A DNA stretch of 64,000 nucleotides from Serpens sp964410065 (lineage in GTDB: Bacteria; Pseudomonadota; Gammaproteobacteria; Pseudomonadales; Pseudomonadaceae): contig CAYPFO010000005.1 in NCBI GenBank assembly GCA_964410065.1, forward strand, positions 1-64,000, written 5' to 3'. Shown in pieces: positions 52,062 to 61,160 of this stretch. Each line of letters opens with the position of its first letter. Position 1 is the first letter of the stretch. The notes beneath the pieces were generated by a model. That model made no database searches and was not told where the DNA came from. It saw only the letters and a list, made by a program, of their open reading frames with translations. A program made the position numbers and the translations under genes.

Positions 52062-52332
52062 GCAAAAGGGTGCGTCATGGCCTGCGTGCTTTGTATCGGC
52101 AAAGCGGTGCGCTTCAAAATAGCCTGCTAAGGTGACAGTCGCGTTACGAAGGAGTCGCCCCTGCTTGCATGGATGCAAATTGTGTTTTCTCTGTGCGCCT
52201 GGGTGTCGTAGCCGTCGTTGGGTCGCGCGTGCCGCAATGACCGTGTGTTCAACCGGGCTCGTCACCATTTTCTGAACTGCCCTCGTCCGAAAGACGAAAG
52301 AGGCGGGCTGGTCTGGCAGGGAACATAGCTAC
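52062..52332. other. Intergenic region before the sulfatase-fold gene
   Basis: No convincing gene. TTGCATGGATGCAA (52171-52184) is a perfect 6-base palindrome with two bases between, a possible operator. AAGGAG at about 52148-52153 precedes several short open frames, none with recognisable features. A small gene or regulatory RNA cannot be excluded. Confidence 0.3.
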
Positions 52333-54003
52333 ATGGCTCACTTGAAAATCGGCTTGATCATTCTTTATCTGCTCAGCGCCTACGACTATTACCTGGAGCG
52401 CCTGGAGGCGATGGGGTGGGGCCTGGGCAGTGCGCTCTACCTCGGTGTGTTTGCGGCGCTGCTCACGGCGTTGCTGCTCGGAGCCTTCATCCGACCGCGC
52501 GGGTTGCGCTATGCCTATGCGCTGGCGCTCTTCCTTGCCGCGGTGTTCTTCGAGGCCCATCGGCAAATTACCGCTGATTACCTGACCTACAGCGGTTTCG
52601 TTTCCCTGTTGCATTCCCAGGCGTTCATCGGCGATGCCCTCCAGCAGTTCAGCTCCAGCATCCTCCCCGCTGTGGGCAGCGGGTTACTGTTGCTGCTCGG
52701 GATTGGTCTCAAACCTGCGCCTATCACGCGTGTTCCGCTCTGGCTGAGTGCGGGCGCACCGATTGCCGGAGTGCTGTTGCTTTCGGCGATCCTGTTCTTG
52801 CGCGGCGGTGAAGGCGCCCGCGGGCTGCCGATGATGTTCACGCCGCTGACCTACCTTAATCTGTACACCTATGAGGCGCTGCAGAACACGGTGGGGCCGC
52901 GTCAGCCAGTCACCCTGGCGCGGGGCGCCAAGGATATCGACTACAGCATCGTGCTGATCATCGATGAAAGCGTGTCTGGGCATTACCTCGACATCAATTC
53001 CGAGCATGGCGTGTACAGCGGGCTGAAACGTTCGCCCGAGGGCGTCGCGATTTACAACTATGGATATGCGGCATCCATCGCCAACTGTAGCGCCGACACC
53101 AATGTCACCCTGCGCTATGGCGGTACTCGCGATGACTACTTGCGCATCAATACCACCATGCCGTCGATCTGGCAGTACGCCCGCAACGCCGGTCTGCGTA
53201 CCGTCTACATCGATGCCCAGCGCACCGGTGGCCATCTGCAGAACCTGATGACCCGCGACGAGCAGCGTGAGATCGATCTGTTCATCCAGTTCGAGGATGT
53301 TGCCGTGCGTGACCGCGACATGGCAGTGGTCGACAAGCTGGTCGAGGTGCTGGACAGCGCGATTCCGTCACTGGTGATCATCAACAAGGTCGGAGCGCAT
53401 TTCCCGGTCCACGACAAATATCCCGACTCCTTCATGCGCTATCAGCCAGCGCTGCCTCGCGGCCGCTATACCCATATCACCGATACCGGCGAGCGTGACG
53501 GGTTCGACGGCAGCGCCGCAGACTGGCAGCGCTACCGCAACGCCTACAAGAACACCTTGCTGTGGAATGTCGGCGAATTCTTTGCGCGGCTGTTCTCGCG
53601 GGCCGATCTGAGCAAGACGGTGGTGCTCTACACCTCCGATCACGGCCAGGATTTGCATGAACGCGGCAATCCCGGGCTGAACACCCATTGCGGCGGCGAC
53701 CCGGTAGTGGAGGAGGGACTGGTTCCGCTGTTGGTGATGCAGGGTCGCGAACTGCAGACCCTGGATTGGGAAGCTGAACTGGCGGGCAACCGGAATCGCT
53801 CCAGCCACTACAACCTGTTTCCGACGCTGCTGCACCTGCTCGATTATGACTTGCCCGGCCTGCAGCAGCTGTATGGCAATCCCTTGAGCGTGCACACCGA
53901 AGACGATTTCACATTCAATACCCGTTTCAATGCGCGCCTGGGGGAAAAGCCGACCTGGAAACGCATCGATCTGGACGAAGTGGTCGTGCCTCAGGTGCAT
54001 TAG
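52333..54003 (+). CDS. EptA-like sulfatase-fold membrane transferase
   Basis: A 556-residue membrane protein of the alkaline phosphatase/sulfatase fold. Four or five N-terminal helices (for example LGVFAALLTALLLGAFI and LLLLLGIGL) are followed by a periplasmic domain from about residue 195: IVLIIDESVSGHYLD (metal site), ASIANCSADTNVTLRYGG (expected nucleophile region, Ser or Thr), and YTSDHGQDLHERG (metal site). Such proteins transfer phosphoethanolamine or similar groups to lipid A or glycans, but the motif around the nucleophile differs from the usual EptA CGTAT pattern. The acceptor is unknown. Confidence 0.82.
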   Translation: MAHLKIGLIILYLLSAYDYYLERLEAMGWGLGSALYLGVFAALLTALLLGAFIRPRGLRYAYALALFLAAVFFEAHRQITADYLTYSGFVSLLHSQAFIGDALQQFSSSILPAVGSGLLLLLGIGLKPAPITRVPLWLSAGAPIAGVLLLSAILFLRGGEGARGLPMMFTPLTYLNLYTYEALQNTVGPRQPVTLARGAKDIDYSIVLIIDESVSGHYLDINSEHGVYSGLKRSPEGVAIYNYGYAASIANCSADTNVTLRYGGTRDDYLRINTTMPSIWQYARNAGLRTVYIDAQRTGGHLQNLMTRDEQREIDLFIQFEDVAVRDRDMAVVDKLVEVLDSAIPSLVIINKVGAHFPVHDKYPDSFMRYQPALPRGRYTHITDTGERDGFDGSAADWQRYRNAYKNTLLWNVGEFFARLFSRADLSKTVVLYTSDHGQDLHERGNPGLNTHCGGDPVVEEGLVPLLVMQGRELQTLDWEAELAGNRNRSSHYNLFPTLLHLLDYDLPGLQQLYGNPLSVHTEDDFTFNTRFNARLGEKPTWKRIDLDEVVVPQVH

Positions 54004-54016
54004 GGCGCGGGAGAGC

Positions 54017-54116
54017 CGTTGAGCGAAGCGATACCCATCGCGCACTGCTGTAGGAGCCAGCTTGGTGGCGATTGGGTATTTTCAGCTACGGACCGCGGGC
54101 AAGCTCGCTCCCACAC
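54017..54116. repeat. Compound repeat: inverse copy of the 27.2-kb palindrome plus REP-like element 2
   Basis: 54017-54041 is the inverse complement of 27220-27244 with one mismatch. Immediately after, TAGGAGCCAGC (54051-54061) matches the outer arm of the REP at 42786-42796, and an imperfect partner lies at about 54100-54115. The block fills the gap between two convergent genes and probably acts in termination or mRNA protection. Confidence 0.65.
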
Positions 54117-54170
54117 ATTGAGCGCGCGCTGCGGCTAACGTTTTCCACCAGGCGGAGTGGAACCACCGGG

Positions 54171-54692
54171 TCAGTCTTGCAGTGCGCGCAACAGCGCCTG
54201 GGTCTCTTCGGCGCCCATCAGCTCGGCGGCAGCCAGCGGTGTGGCGCCATTGGCGTCGCGGGCATGAGGGTCGGCGCCGTGGTCGATGAGGCAGCGGACG
54301 ATGTCCACGCGGTTGAACATGGCGGCGATCATCAGGGCGGTCTTGCCGTCGGGCGAGACGCCTTCCACGTTCGCGCCACCGGCCAGCAGCAATTCAATCA
54401 TCTGCAGGTCGCCTTTGAAGGCGGCGCCCGCCAAGGGGGTTTGTCCGCGGGCATTGATTAATTGCGGGTCGGCACCGTGGGCCAGCAGCACGCGCACTGC
54501 CTCCGCATAGCCGTGGTAGCTGGCCAGCATCAGCAGACTGTCGCCCTTACTGTTGCGCAAGTTGGGAGGCAGACCCTGGCTGAGCAGGTGTTCAAGGCGC
54601 TCGGCATCGCCGTTGCGGGCACTGTCGAAGACCTGTTCGGCGAAGGCCAGGGTGGCATCATCCAGCGGTTTAGGAGTGTCTTGATCGCTCAT
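54171..54692 (-). CDS. Ankyrin-repeat protein
   Basis: A 173-residue protein made of about four ankyrin repeats (residues 48-165), with the canonical GxTPLxxA pattern in NARGQTPLAGAAFKGDLQMIELLLAGGAN and in DGKTALMIAAMFNRVDIVRCLIDHGAD (each longer than shown motif cores). There is no signal peptide, so it is cytoplasmic. It resembles small ankyrin proteins of pseudomonads, some of which act with catalase genes, but no catalase lies nearby. It starts five bases after the upstream hypothetical gene, suggesting an operon. Confidence 0.87.
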   Translation of the reverse strand: MSDQDTPKPLDDATLAFAEQVFDSARNGDAERLEHLLSQGLPPNLRNSKGDSLLMLASYHGYAEAVRVLLAHGADPQLINARGQTPLAGAAFKGDLQMIELLLAGGANVEGVSPDGKTALMIAAMFNRVDIVRCLIDHGADPHARDANGATPLAAAELMGAEETQALLRALQD

Positions 54693-54697
54693 GAGGC

Positions 54698-55231
54698 TCA
54701 GCCTTCTGCCTGTTCGGCGCGCAGCGTTTCATAGGCCGGGGCGGCATAGATGCCCAGCTCCACGGCCAAGGCCATCACCCGTTCCAGATCGCTGGTGTAC
54801 ACCAGCGCCGCCTGCAATTCATCATCCAGCGGTTCGCTGAAATCCACCAGCACGTAGCCGCCTTTTTCCGGATACAGCGCGTTGAGCTGCACTTGAATGC
54901 GGTTGAGTGCCTTCAGTGGCTCGGTTTTGGCGAGCTGCTTGGCTTTGAGCACGAAATTTACATCCGGACCGAAGGAGTCGAGGATCTGCTGAAACAGCTC
55001 TTCGTAAGTGTCAGCCTGGAACAATACGGTGTCCGGCAGGCTGCCGACCACCACCCATTCACCCAGCGGGATGGGAAAGCTGTCGTCATAGTTGATATCA
55101 GGGTTGCTGGCCAGAAACGCATCGGCATCGGTATAGGCCTGGGCAGCCTCATCGGCGATGCGCAGGATTTCCTGCTCTGCCAGGCAGCCCGAGCTGACAA
55201 GGCGGATCAATTCGGCAAGTGCAGTCTTCAT
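54698..55231 (-). CDS. Conserved hypothetical protein, partner of the ankyrin gene
   Basis: A 177-residue acidic, soluble protein of unknown function. It opens MKTALAELIRLVSSGCLAEQEILRIADEA; a segment DDSFPIPLGEWVVVGSLPDTVLFQADTYEELFQQI is seen around residues 47-82. No known domain was recognised. I chose the ATG at 55231; a TTG at 55252 would add seven residues and neither has a good ribosome binding site. It is followed five bases later by the ankyrin gene, so the two may act together. Confidence 0.65.
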   Translation of the reverse strand: MKTALAELIRLVSSGCLAEQEILRIADEAAQAYTDADAFLASNPDINYDDSFPIPLGEWVVVGSLPDTVLFQADTYEELFQQILDSFGPDVNFVLKAKQLAKTEPLKALNRIQVQLNALYPEKGGYVLVDFSEPLDDELQAALVYTSDLERVMALAVELGIYAAPAYETLRAEQAEG

Positions 55232-55474
55232 GGCAAAGCTCTGGCTGATCAAGGGGTTGCACAGGATAAACCATAGAGCGCTGTTGCGGAGGCTGGTCGC
55301 AGGGGGTTGCTGAATGTCTCGCTAACAGGAGTAAAGTGCAGTGGCAAAATGATAGCTTTTGTCGCCTCAGGCGCCGGAAAAGGCATATTTGTACGGGAGA
55401 CCGGGCGGTAAAGCGGGAAATTTTCGGGCACAATATCGGCCATTACATTCAGTTAACAGCCAAGAGGAACGACA

Positions 55475-56596
55475 GTGCATAACGTCGTGATCAGCGGTAC
55501 CGGCTTATATACCCCATCCCAGAGCATCTCCAACGATGAGCTGGTGGCTTCTTTCAATGCCTACGTTCAACAGTTCAATGCCGACAACGCCGCTGCCATC
55601 GAGCGAGGCGAGGTTCAAGCGCTGAATGAATCCAGTGCCGCCTTCATCGAGAAGGCCTCGGGCATCAAGAGTCGTTTCGTAATCGACAAGGCGGGCATTC
55701 TCGATCCGCAGCGTATGGCGCCGCGCATTCCCGAGCGCAGCAATGACGAGTGGAGCATCCTCTGCGAAATGTCCGTGGTCGCTGCGCGCGAGGCGCTCGA
55801 GCGCGCCGGTCGAAAGGCTGCCGACATCGATGCGGTGATTGTCGCCTGCTCCAACCTGCAGCGCCCGTACCCGGCCATCGCGGTGGAAGTCCAGGCAGCG
55901 CTGGGCATCCAGGGCTTCGGCTTTGACATGAACGTGGCCTGCTCTTCGGCAACCTTTGGCATCCAGACAGCGGCCAACGCCGTGCAACTGGGCCAGGCAC
56001 GCGCGGTATTGCTGGTCAGTCCGGAAATCTGCACGGGCCATTTGAACTTCCGCGACCGCGATAGCCATTTCATTTTTGGTGATGCGGCCACGGCTGTGAT
56101 CCTCGAACGCGCCGATCTGGCCACTTCGCCAAACCAGTGGGACATCGTTGGCACCAAGCTGGTAACCCAGTTCTCCAACAACATTCGCAACAACTTCGGC
56201 TTCCTCAACCGCGCGGCGGAAGAAGGCGTCGGTGCTCCCGACAAGCTGTTCGTCCAGGAAGGCCGCAAGGTGTTCAAGGAAGTCTGCCCGATGGTGGCCG
56301 AGCTGATCGGCCAGCATCTGCAGGAAACCGGTATTGCCGTCGAAGACGTGCAGCGCTTCTGGCTGCACCAGGCCAACCTGAACATGAACCTGCTGATCAC
56401 CCGCCGGCTGCTCGGTCGCGATGCCCTGCCCAGCGAAGCGCCGGTGATTCTGGATACCTACGCCAATACCAGCTCCGCCGGTTCGGTGATTGCCTTCCAC
56501 GCGCACCAGGATGACTTGCCCAGCGGCGCGGTTGGCGTGCTCAGCTCGTTTGGTGCCGGCTATTCGATCGGCAGCGTGGTGCTGCGCAAGCGCTAA
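55475..56596 (+). CDS. Beta-ketoacyl-ACP synthase III-like (KASIII)
   Basis: Thiolase-fold condensing enzyme of the FabH family, 373 residues. The catalytic triad is complete: Cys156 in NVACSSATFG, His298 in FWLHQANLNMN and Asn331 in DTYANTSSAGS. It is longer than classical FabH (about 320 residues) and resembles the pseudomonad KASIII-like enzymes that join beta-oxidation-derived acyl-CoA to malonyl-ACP. The GTG start has AGAGGAAC upstream. It is not part of a fatty acid synthesis cluster here. Confidence 0.88.
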   Translation: MHNVVISGTGLYTPSQSISNDELVASFNAYVQQFNADNAAAIERGEVQALNESSAAFIEKASGIKSRFVIDKAGILDPQRMAPRIPERSNDEWSILCEMSVVAAREALERAGRKAADIDAVIVACSNLQRPYPAIAVEVQAALGIQGFGFDMNVACSSATFGIQTAANAVQLGQARAVLLVSPEICTGHLNFRDRDSHFIFGDAATAVILERADLATSPNQWDIVGTKLVTQFSNNIRNNFGFLNRAAEEGVGAPDKLFVQEGRKVFKEVCPMVAELIGQHLQETGIAVEDVQRFWLHQANLNMNLLITRRLLGRDALPSEAPVILDTYANTSSAGSVIAFHAHQDDLPSGAVGVLSSFGAGYSIGSVVLRKR

Positions 56597-56738
56597 GTGT
56601 TGATGGCGGCGGGGTGCAATGTCCCGTCGCCTGGCTTGCCCGCATATTGAGCCTCCGGTGCGGCCAATGACTAGAATCGTGGCCCGCGCGTAATCCGTTC
56701 TGCGCTTTTTCCCTCTCTTTTTCGAAGTCTGTCACAAG

Positions 56739-56755
56739 TTGGACAGCTTTTTGCT
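56739..56755 (+). promoter_or_regulatory. Candidate sigma-54 promoter of flhA
   Basis: TTGGACAGCTTTTTGCT has the -24 GG (56741-56742) and -12 GC (56753-56754) doublets exactly ten bases apart, with the TTGC element of the consensus. It ends 58 bases before the flhA start. Flagellar genes of this tier depend on RpoN and FleQ in P. aeruginosa. Confidence 0.65.
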
Positions 56756-56813
56756 ATCAGAGCTGAACGCCTTCGAGTGCGTCAAAAATTTGGTTCAGCG
56801 GTAGGAGAAGTGG

Positions 56814-58943
56814 GTGGATCGCACGCGGTTGGTGAACATGCGCAGCAGCCTGGTGGGGGCGGGTCGGGGCAATCTTGGTGTGCCGATCATGGTGTTGGTA
56901 TTGCTGGGGATGATGACCCTGCCGGTGCCGCCGTTCCTGCTCGACATAATTTTTACCTTCAATATCGCGCTGTCGATCGTTGTGTTGCTGGTGAGCGTGT
57001 ATGCCCTGCGCCCGCTGGATTTTGCCGTCTTTCCCACCATTCTGCTGGTCGCTACGCTATTGCGCCTGGCGTTGAACATTGCCTCCACGCGCGTGGTCTT
57101 GCTGCATGGTCAGGAGGGTGAGGCCGCCGCGGGTAAGGTCATCCAGGCATTTGGCGAGGTGGTGGTCGGCGGCAACTACGTGGTCGGCGGCGTGGTATTC
57201 GCCATTCTGGTGATCATCAACTTCGTGGTAATCACCAAGGGTGCCGGACGCATCTCCGAAGTCAGCGCACGTTTTACCCTGGACGCCATGCCTGGCAAAC
57301 AGATGGCCATTGATGCGGACCTGAACGCCGGGATCATCAACCAGGATGAGGCCAAGGTGCGCCGCGCCGAAGTGGCCCAGGAAGCCGATTTTTACGGCTC
57401 GATGGACGGTGCCAGCAAGTTCGTGCGCGGCGATGCCGTGGCCGGTTTGCTGATCATGTTCGTCACCCTGCTCGGGGGTATCGCCATTGGCTGTTTGCAG
57501 CACGACCTGTCGCTGAGCGAGGCGGGGCGTATCTATTCCCTGCTGACCATCGGTGATGGCCTGGTCTCGCAAATTCCCTCGCTGCTGCTGTCCACTTCAG
57601 CGGCCATCATGGTCACCCGGGTGTCCAGCTCGGAAGACATGGGCCAGCAGGTGAGCCGGCAGATGTTCACCTCGCCCAAGGCGCTAGCCGTCGCCGCGAT
57701 GATCCTGATCGCCATGGGCTCGGTGCCCGGCATGCCCCATGTGTCGTTTATCGGCCTGGGCCTGCTGGCCGCCGGCGGCGCCTGGCTGATCTGGAAAAAA
57801 GGTCAGAAGACCAAAGCGGCAGAGTCGACTGGCGCGCCCGGTACACCCGGCGCCGCGGATCAATTGCCGACCTTGCCCGCCCCGGAAACCAAGGAGTTGG
57901 GCTGGGACGATGTGACCCCGGTGGATCTGGTGGGCCTGGAAGTGGGCTACCGGCTGATTCCGCTGGTGGATCGCAATCAGGGTGGCCCGCTGCTGGCGCG
58001 CATCAAGGGCGTGCGCAAGAAGCTCTCCCAGGACCTGGGCTTCCTGATGCCTTCGGTGCACATTCGCGACAACCTCGACTTGCTGCCCAACGGCTATCGC
58101 CTGACGCTGATGGGCGTCAGCGTGGCCGAGGCCGAGCTGTACCCGGATCGGGAAATGGCCATTAACCCGGGCCAGGTGTTCGGTACGCTCAACGGCATCG
58201 CCGGCACAGATCCGGCTTTCGGGCTGGAAGCGGTGTGGATCGATCCTGGGCTGCGCGAGCAGGCGCAGACCCTCGGTTACACCGTGGTGGATGCCAGTAC
58301 GGTGGTGGCCACGCACCTGAACCAAGTGCTCTACAAACATGCCCACGAATTGCTGGGCCACGAAGAGGTTCAGCAATTGCTGCAACTGCTGGCCAAGGCC
58401 TCGCCCAAGCTCGCCGAAGAGTTGGTGCCGGGCATGGTTTCGCTGTCTACCTTGCTCAAGGTGTTGCAGGCGTTGTTGCAGGAACAGGTGTCCGTGCGCG
58501 ATATCCGCAGCATCGCCGAGGCGATCGCCAGTGCGGCTGGCAAGAGTCAAGATCCCGGCGCGTTGGTCGCTGTGGTGCGCGTGGCTCTAGCACGCGGAAT
58601 CGTGCAAAGCATCGTGGGACTAGAGCCGGAGCTGCCGGTGATCACCTTGGACCCGCGGTTGGAACAGATTTTGCTAAATAGCGTGCAGAAAGCCGCCCAG
58701 GGGGGCGAAGAAGGTTTTCTTCTCGAGCCGGGCATGGCCGAGAAGCTGCAACGTTCCCTCGTCGAGACCGCGCAACGTCAGGAGACGCTTGGCAAACCGG
58801 TGGTTCTGCTGGTGGCCGGCCCGATCCGCGCGATGCTCTCGCGTTTTGCACGTCTGGCTGTACCCAGCATGTACGTGCTGTCCTACCAGGAAGTCCCGGA
58901 CAACAAACAAGTCACCATCGTTGCCACCGTGGGCCAGAATTAA
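56814..58943 (+). CDS. flhA: FlhA, flagellar type III export gate protein
   Basis: Core component of the flagellar export apparatus in the inner membrane. The 709-residue protein has about eight N-terminal helices, the FHIPEP-family segment (RPLDFAVFPTILLVATLLRLALN, around residues 64-86, and KGAGRISEVSARFTLDAMPGKQMAIDADLNAG loop), and a large cytoplasmic domain from about residue 330. The start is a GTG with TAGGAG at the correct distance. It is first in the flhA-flhF-fleN-fliA order typical of polar-flagellate Pseudomonas. A sigma-54 type promoter lies upstream. Confidence 0.97.
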   Translation: MDRTRLVNMRSSLVGAGRGNLGVPIMVLVLLGMMTLPVPPFLLDIIFTFNIALSIVVLLVSVYALRPLDFAVFPTILLVATLLRLALNIASTRVVLLHGQEGEAAAGKVIQAFGEVVVGGNYVVGGVVFAILVIINFVVITKGAGRISEVSARFTLDAMPGKQMAIDADLNAGIINQDEAKVRRAEVAQEADFYGSMDGASKFVRGDAVAGLLIMFVTLLGGIAIGCLQHDLSLSEAGRIYSLLTIGDGLVSQIPSLLLSTSAAIMVTRVSSSEDMGQQVSRQMFTSPKALAVAAMILIAMGSVPGMPHVSFIGLGLLAAGGAWLIWKKGQKTKAAESTGAPGTPGAADQLPTLPAPETKELGWDDVTPVDLVGLEVGYRLIPLVDRNQGGPLLARIKGVRKKLSQDLGFLMPSVHIRDNLDLLPNGYRLTLMGVSVAEAELYPDREMAINPGQVFGTLNGIAGTDPAFGLEAVWIDPGLREQAQTLGYTVVDASTVVATHLNQVLYKHAHELLGHEEVQQLLQLLAKASPKLAEELVPGMVSLSTLLKVLQALLQEQVSVRDIRSIAEAIASAAGKSQDPGALVAVVRVALARGIVQSIVGLEPELPVITLDPRLEQILLNSVQKAAQGGEEGFLLEPGMAEKLQRSLVETAQRQETLGKPVVLLVAGPIRAMLSRFARLAVPSMYVLSYQEVPDNKQVTIVATVGQN

Positions 58944-58959
58944 CTGAGGGTAAAAGAGC

Positions 58960-60231
58960 ATGCAGGTCAAACGCTTCTTCGCCGCCGACATGCGACAAGC
59001 CATGAAGCAGGTGCGCGATGAGCTGGGCGCTGATGCCGCGATTATCGGCAATCGGCGTATTTCCGGCGGCGTGGAATTGATGGCGGCGCTGAATTATCAG
59101 CTGCCGAGTGAACTGCTGCGTGAACCGAACCTGCAGTTGGAGGCTGAGCTGCGCAAAACCCAGGAAATGATCGCCTCGGCTCAGGTCGAGCTGGCCATTC
59201 GCAGCGAAGGCGATAGTGCTCCGGAGAACCAGGTGTTTGCCGCACCGTTGGTGAAAAAGCCTCGTCCGCGCGCTGAGACCCAGGCGGAGGGTGCGCTCAA
59301 CGCTGTACGTGACGAGCTGAGCGGCCTGCGCGAACTGATCGAAATGCAGCTGGGCACCATGGTCTGGGGCAACATCCAGGAAAAACAGCCGCAGCGCGCC
59401 AGCCTGTGGCGGCGTTTGCAGCGCATTGGTTTGCCGGTGGAAATTTCCCGCAACCTGCTGGAGCAGATTGGCGACGAGGCTGACCAGCGCAAAGCCTGGC
59501 GCCTGCTGTTGGCACACCTGGCCCGTAGTGTCCGGGTGCCGGATATCGAACCGCTGGAAGAACGTGGCGTTATCGCCTTGGTGGGGCCTGCCGGGATGGG
59601 CAAGACCACTACCCTGGCGAAGATGGCTGCGCGTTTCGTGCTTAAGTACGGCGCCAAGAACGTCGCCCTGGCAAGCATGGACAGCTACCGGATCGGTGCC
59701 CAAGAGCAGCTCAAGACCCTCGGGCGGATTCTCAACGTGTCGGTCACCCAAATCGAGCCGGGTGAGTCCCTGGTCGCGGCGATCGAGCCGCTGGCCGAGA
59801 AGCGCCTGGTGCTGGTCGATACCGCTGGGTTGCCGGCCAGCGATCCGGCCCTGCGCATGCAGCTCGACGCGCTGGCCAATCGGAACCTGAAGTCGCGCAA
59901 TTACCTGGTGCTGGGTGCCACCAGCCAAGAGCAGGTACTCAAGGCGGCCTACAACACTTACCAGCGCTGCGGCCTGGCCGGATGTGTGATTACCAAGCTC
60001 GACGAGGCACTGAGCCTGGGTGAGGTACTGGGCGTGGTCGTTGGACAAAATCTGCCGGTGGCCTACCTGGCCGATGGCCCACGCATTCCGGATGACTTGC
60101 ACATCCCACGCAGCCATCAACTGGTGAGCCGCGCGGTGCGCATGCAGATGACTGAAGATCCCAGCGAGGATCTCATGGCCGACATGTTTGCCGGCCTCTA
60201 TAACAATGATGCGACGCGTCGCGTTGGATAG
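58960..60231 (+). CDS. flhF: FlhF, SRP-type GTPase for polar flagellum placement
   Basis: GTPase that directs flagellar assembly to the pole. The 423 residues open MQVKRFFAADMRQAMKQVRDELG, the basic/N domain, and carry the NG domain with P-loop VGPAGMGKTTTLAKM near residue 208, DTAGL and TKLDEALSLG. It is followed by fleN, its antagonist that limits flagellar number. The length fits the Pseudomonas family. Confidence 0.96.
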   Translation: MQVKRFFAADMRQAMKQVRDELGADAAIIGNRRISGGVELMAALNYQLPSELLREPNLQLEAELRKTQEMIASAQVELAIRSEGDSAPENQVFAAPLVKKPRPRAETQAEGALNAVRDELSGLRELIEMQLGTMVWGNIQEKQPQRASLWRRLQRIGLPVEISRNLLEQIGDEADQRKAWRLLLAHLARSVRVPDIEPLEERGVIALVGPAGMGKTTTLAKMAARFVLKYGAKNVALASMDSYRIGAQEQLKTLGRILNVSVTQIEPGESLVAAIEPLAEKRLVLVDTAGLPASDPALRMQLDALANRNLKSRNYLVLGATSQEQVLKAAYNTYQRCGLAGCVITKLDEALSLGEVLGVVVGQNLPVAYLADGPRIPDDLHIPRSHQLVSRAVRMQMTEDPSEDLMADMFAGLYNNDATRRVG

Positions 60232-60329
60232 ACCAGGGGAAGCAAGTTGTGGCCTTACGAGCATGTCACGCCCAAGAGCGGTGCCCGGGGTTACGGGCAG
60301 TGAGCGCAGAAAGGCGAGGTTAAGAGAAC

Positions 60330-61160
60330 ATGGGTAGCTTGCATCCTGTACAGGTGATCGCCGTAACGGGCGGCAAGGGTGGCGTGGGGAAGACCAATGT
60401 TTCGGTCAACCTGTCGCTGGCCTTGGCCGAACTCGGCCGCCGGGTGATGCTGCTGGACGCCGACCTTGGTCTGGCCAACGTAGACGTCATGCTCGGCTTG
60501 GCCACCAAGCGCAACCTGGCCGATGTGATCGCCGGTGACTGCGAGCTGCGTGACGTGGTGTTGCAGGGCCCGGGCGGCATTCGCATCGTGCCGGCTTCGT
60601 CCGGCACGGCGAGCATGGTGCGCCTGTCCACTCAGCAGCACGCCGGGCTGATCCAGGCGTTCAGTGATCTGAGTGAAAACCTTGATGTACTGATCATCGA
60701 TACCGCCGCCGGGATCGGCGAGGGTGTGGTGAGTTTCGTGCACGCCGCCCAGGAAGTGCTGGTGGTGGTCACCGACGAGCCGACGTCGATCACCGATGCC
60801 TATGCCCTGATCAAATTGCTCAACCGTGATTACGCCATGAACCGTTTTCGTGTGCTGGCGAACATGACCCGCACGGCGGACGAGGGGCGCAATCTGTTTG
60901 CCAAGTTGACCAAAGTGACCGACCGCTTCCTGGATGTCGCGCTGCAATACGTGGGCGCCATCCCCATGGATGAGACGGTACGCAAGGCGATGCAGAAACA
61001 GCGCGCCGTCTATGAAGCCTATCCGCGCTCCAAGGTTGCACAGGCGTTCAAAGCCATTGCGCAACAGGTCGATAGCTGGCCACTGCCCGCCAACCCGCGC
61101 GGGCATCTGGAATTTTTTGTCGAGCGACTGGTGAAAAGGCCGGGTGATACTTCCGTATGA
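60330..61160 (+). CDS. fleN: FleN (FlhG/YlxH), flagellar number regulator
   Basis: MinD-type ATPase that restricts flagellar number by antagonising FleQ. The 276-residue protein has the deviant Walker A GGKGGVGKTN near residues 14-23, LLDADLGLANVDVMLGL and the switch DTAAGIGEGV. The ATG at 60330 has a purine-rich upstream region. Its stop overlaps fliA by four bases (ATGA), suggesting coupled translation. Confidence 0.96.
   Translation: MGSLHPVQVIAVTGGKGGVGKTNVSVNLSLALAELGRRVMLLDADLGLANVDVMLGLATKRNLADVIAGDCELRDVVLQGPGGIRIVPASSGTASMVRLSTQQHAGLIQAFSDLSENLDVLIIDTAAGIGEGVVSFVHAAQEVLVVVTDEPTSITDAYALIKLLNRDYAMNRFRVLANMTRTADEGRNLFAKLTKVTDRFLDVALQYVGAIPMDETVRKAMQKQRAVYEAYPRSKVAQAFKAIAQQVDSWPLPANPRGHLEFFVERLVKRPGDTSV

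Noticed and set aside
52140..52260. Short open frames after an AAGGAG before the sulfatase-fold gene.
   Set aside because: Several overlapping frames of under 40 codons, none with a start at good spacing or recognisable features.
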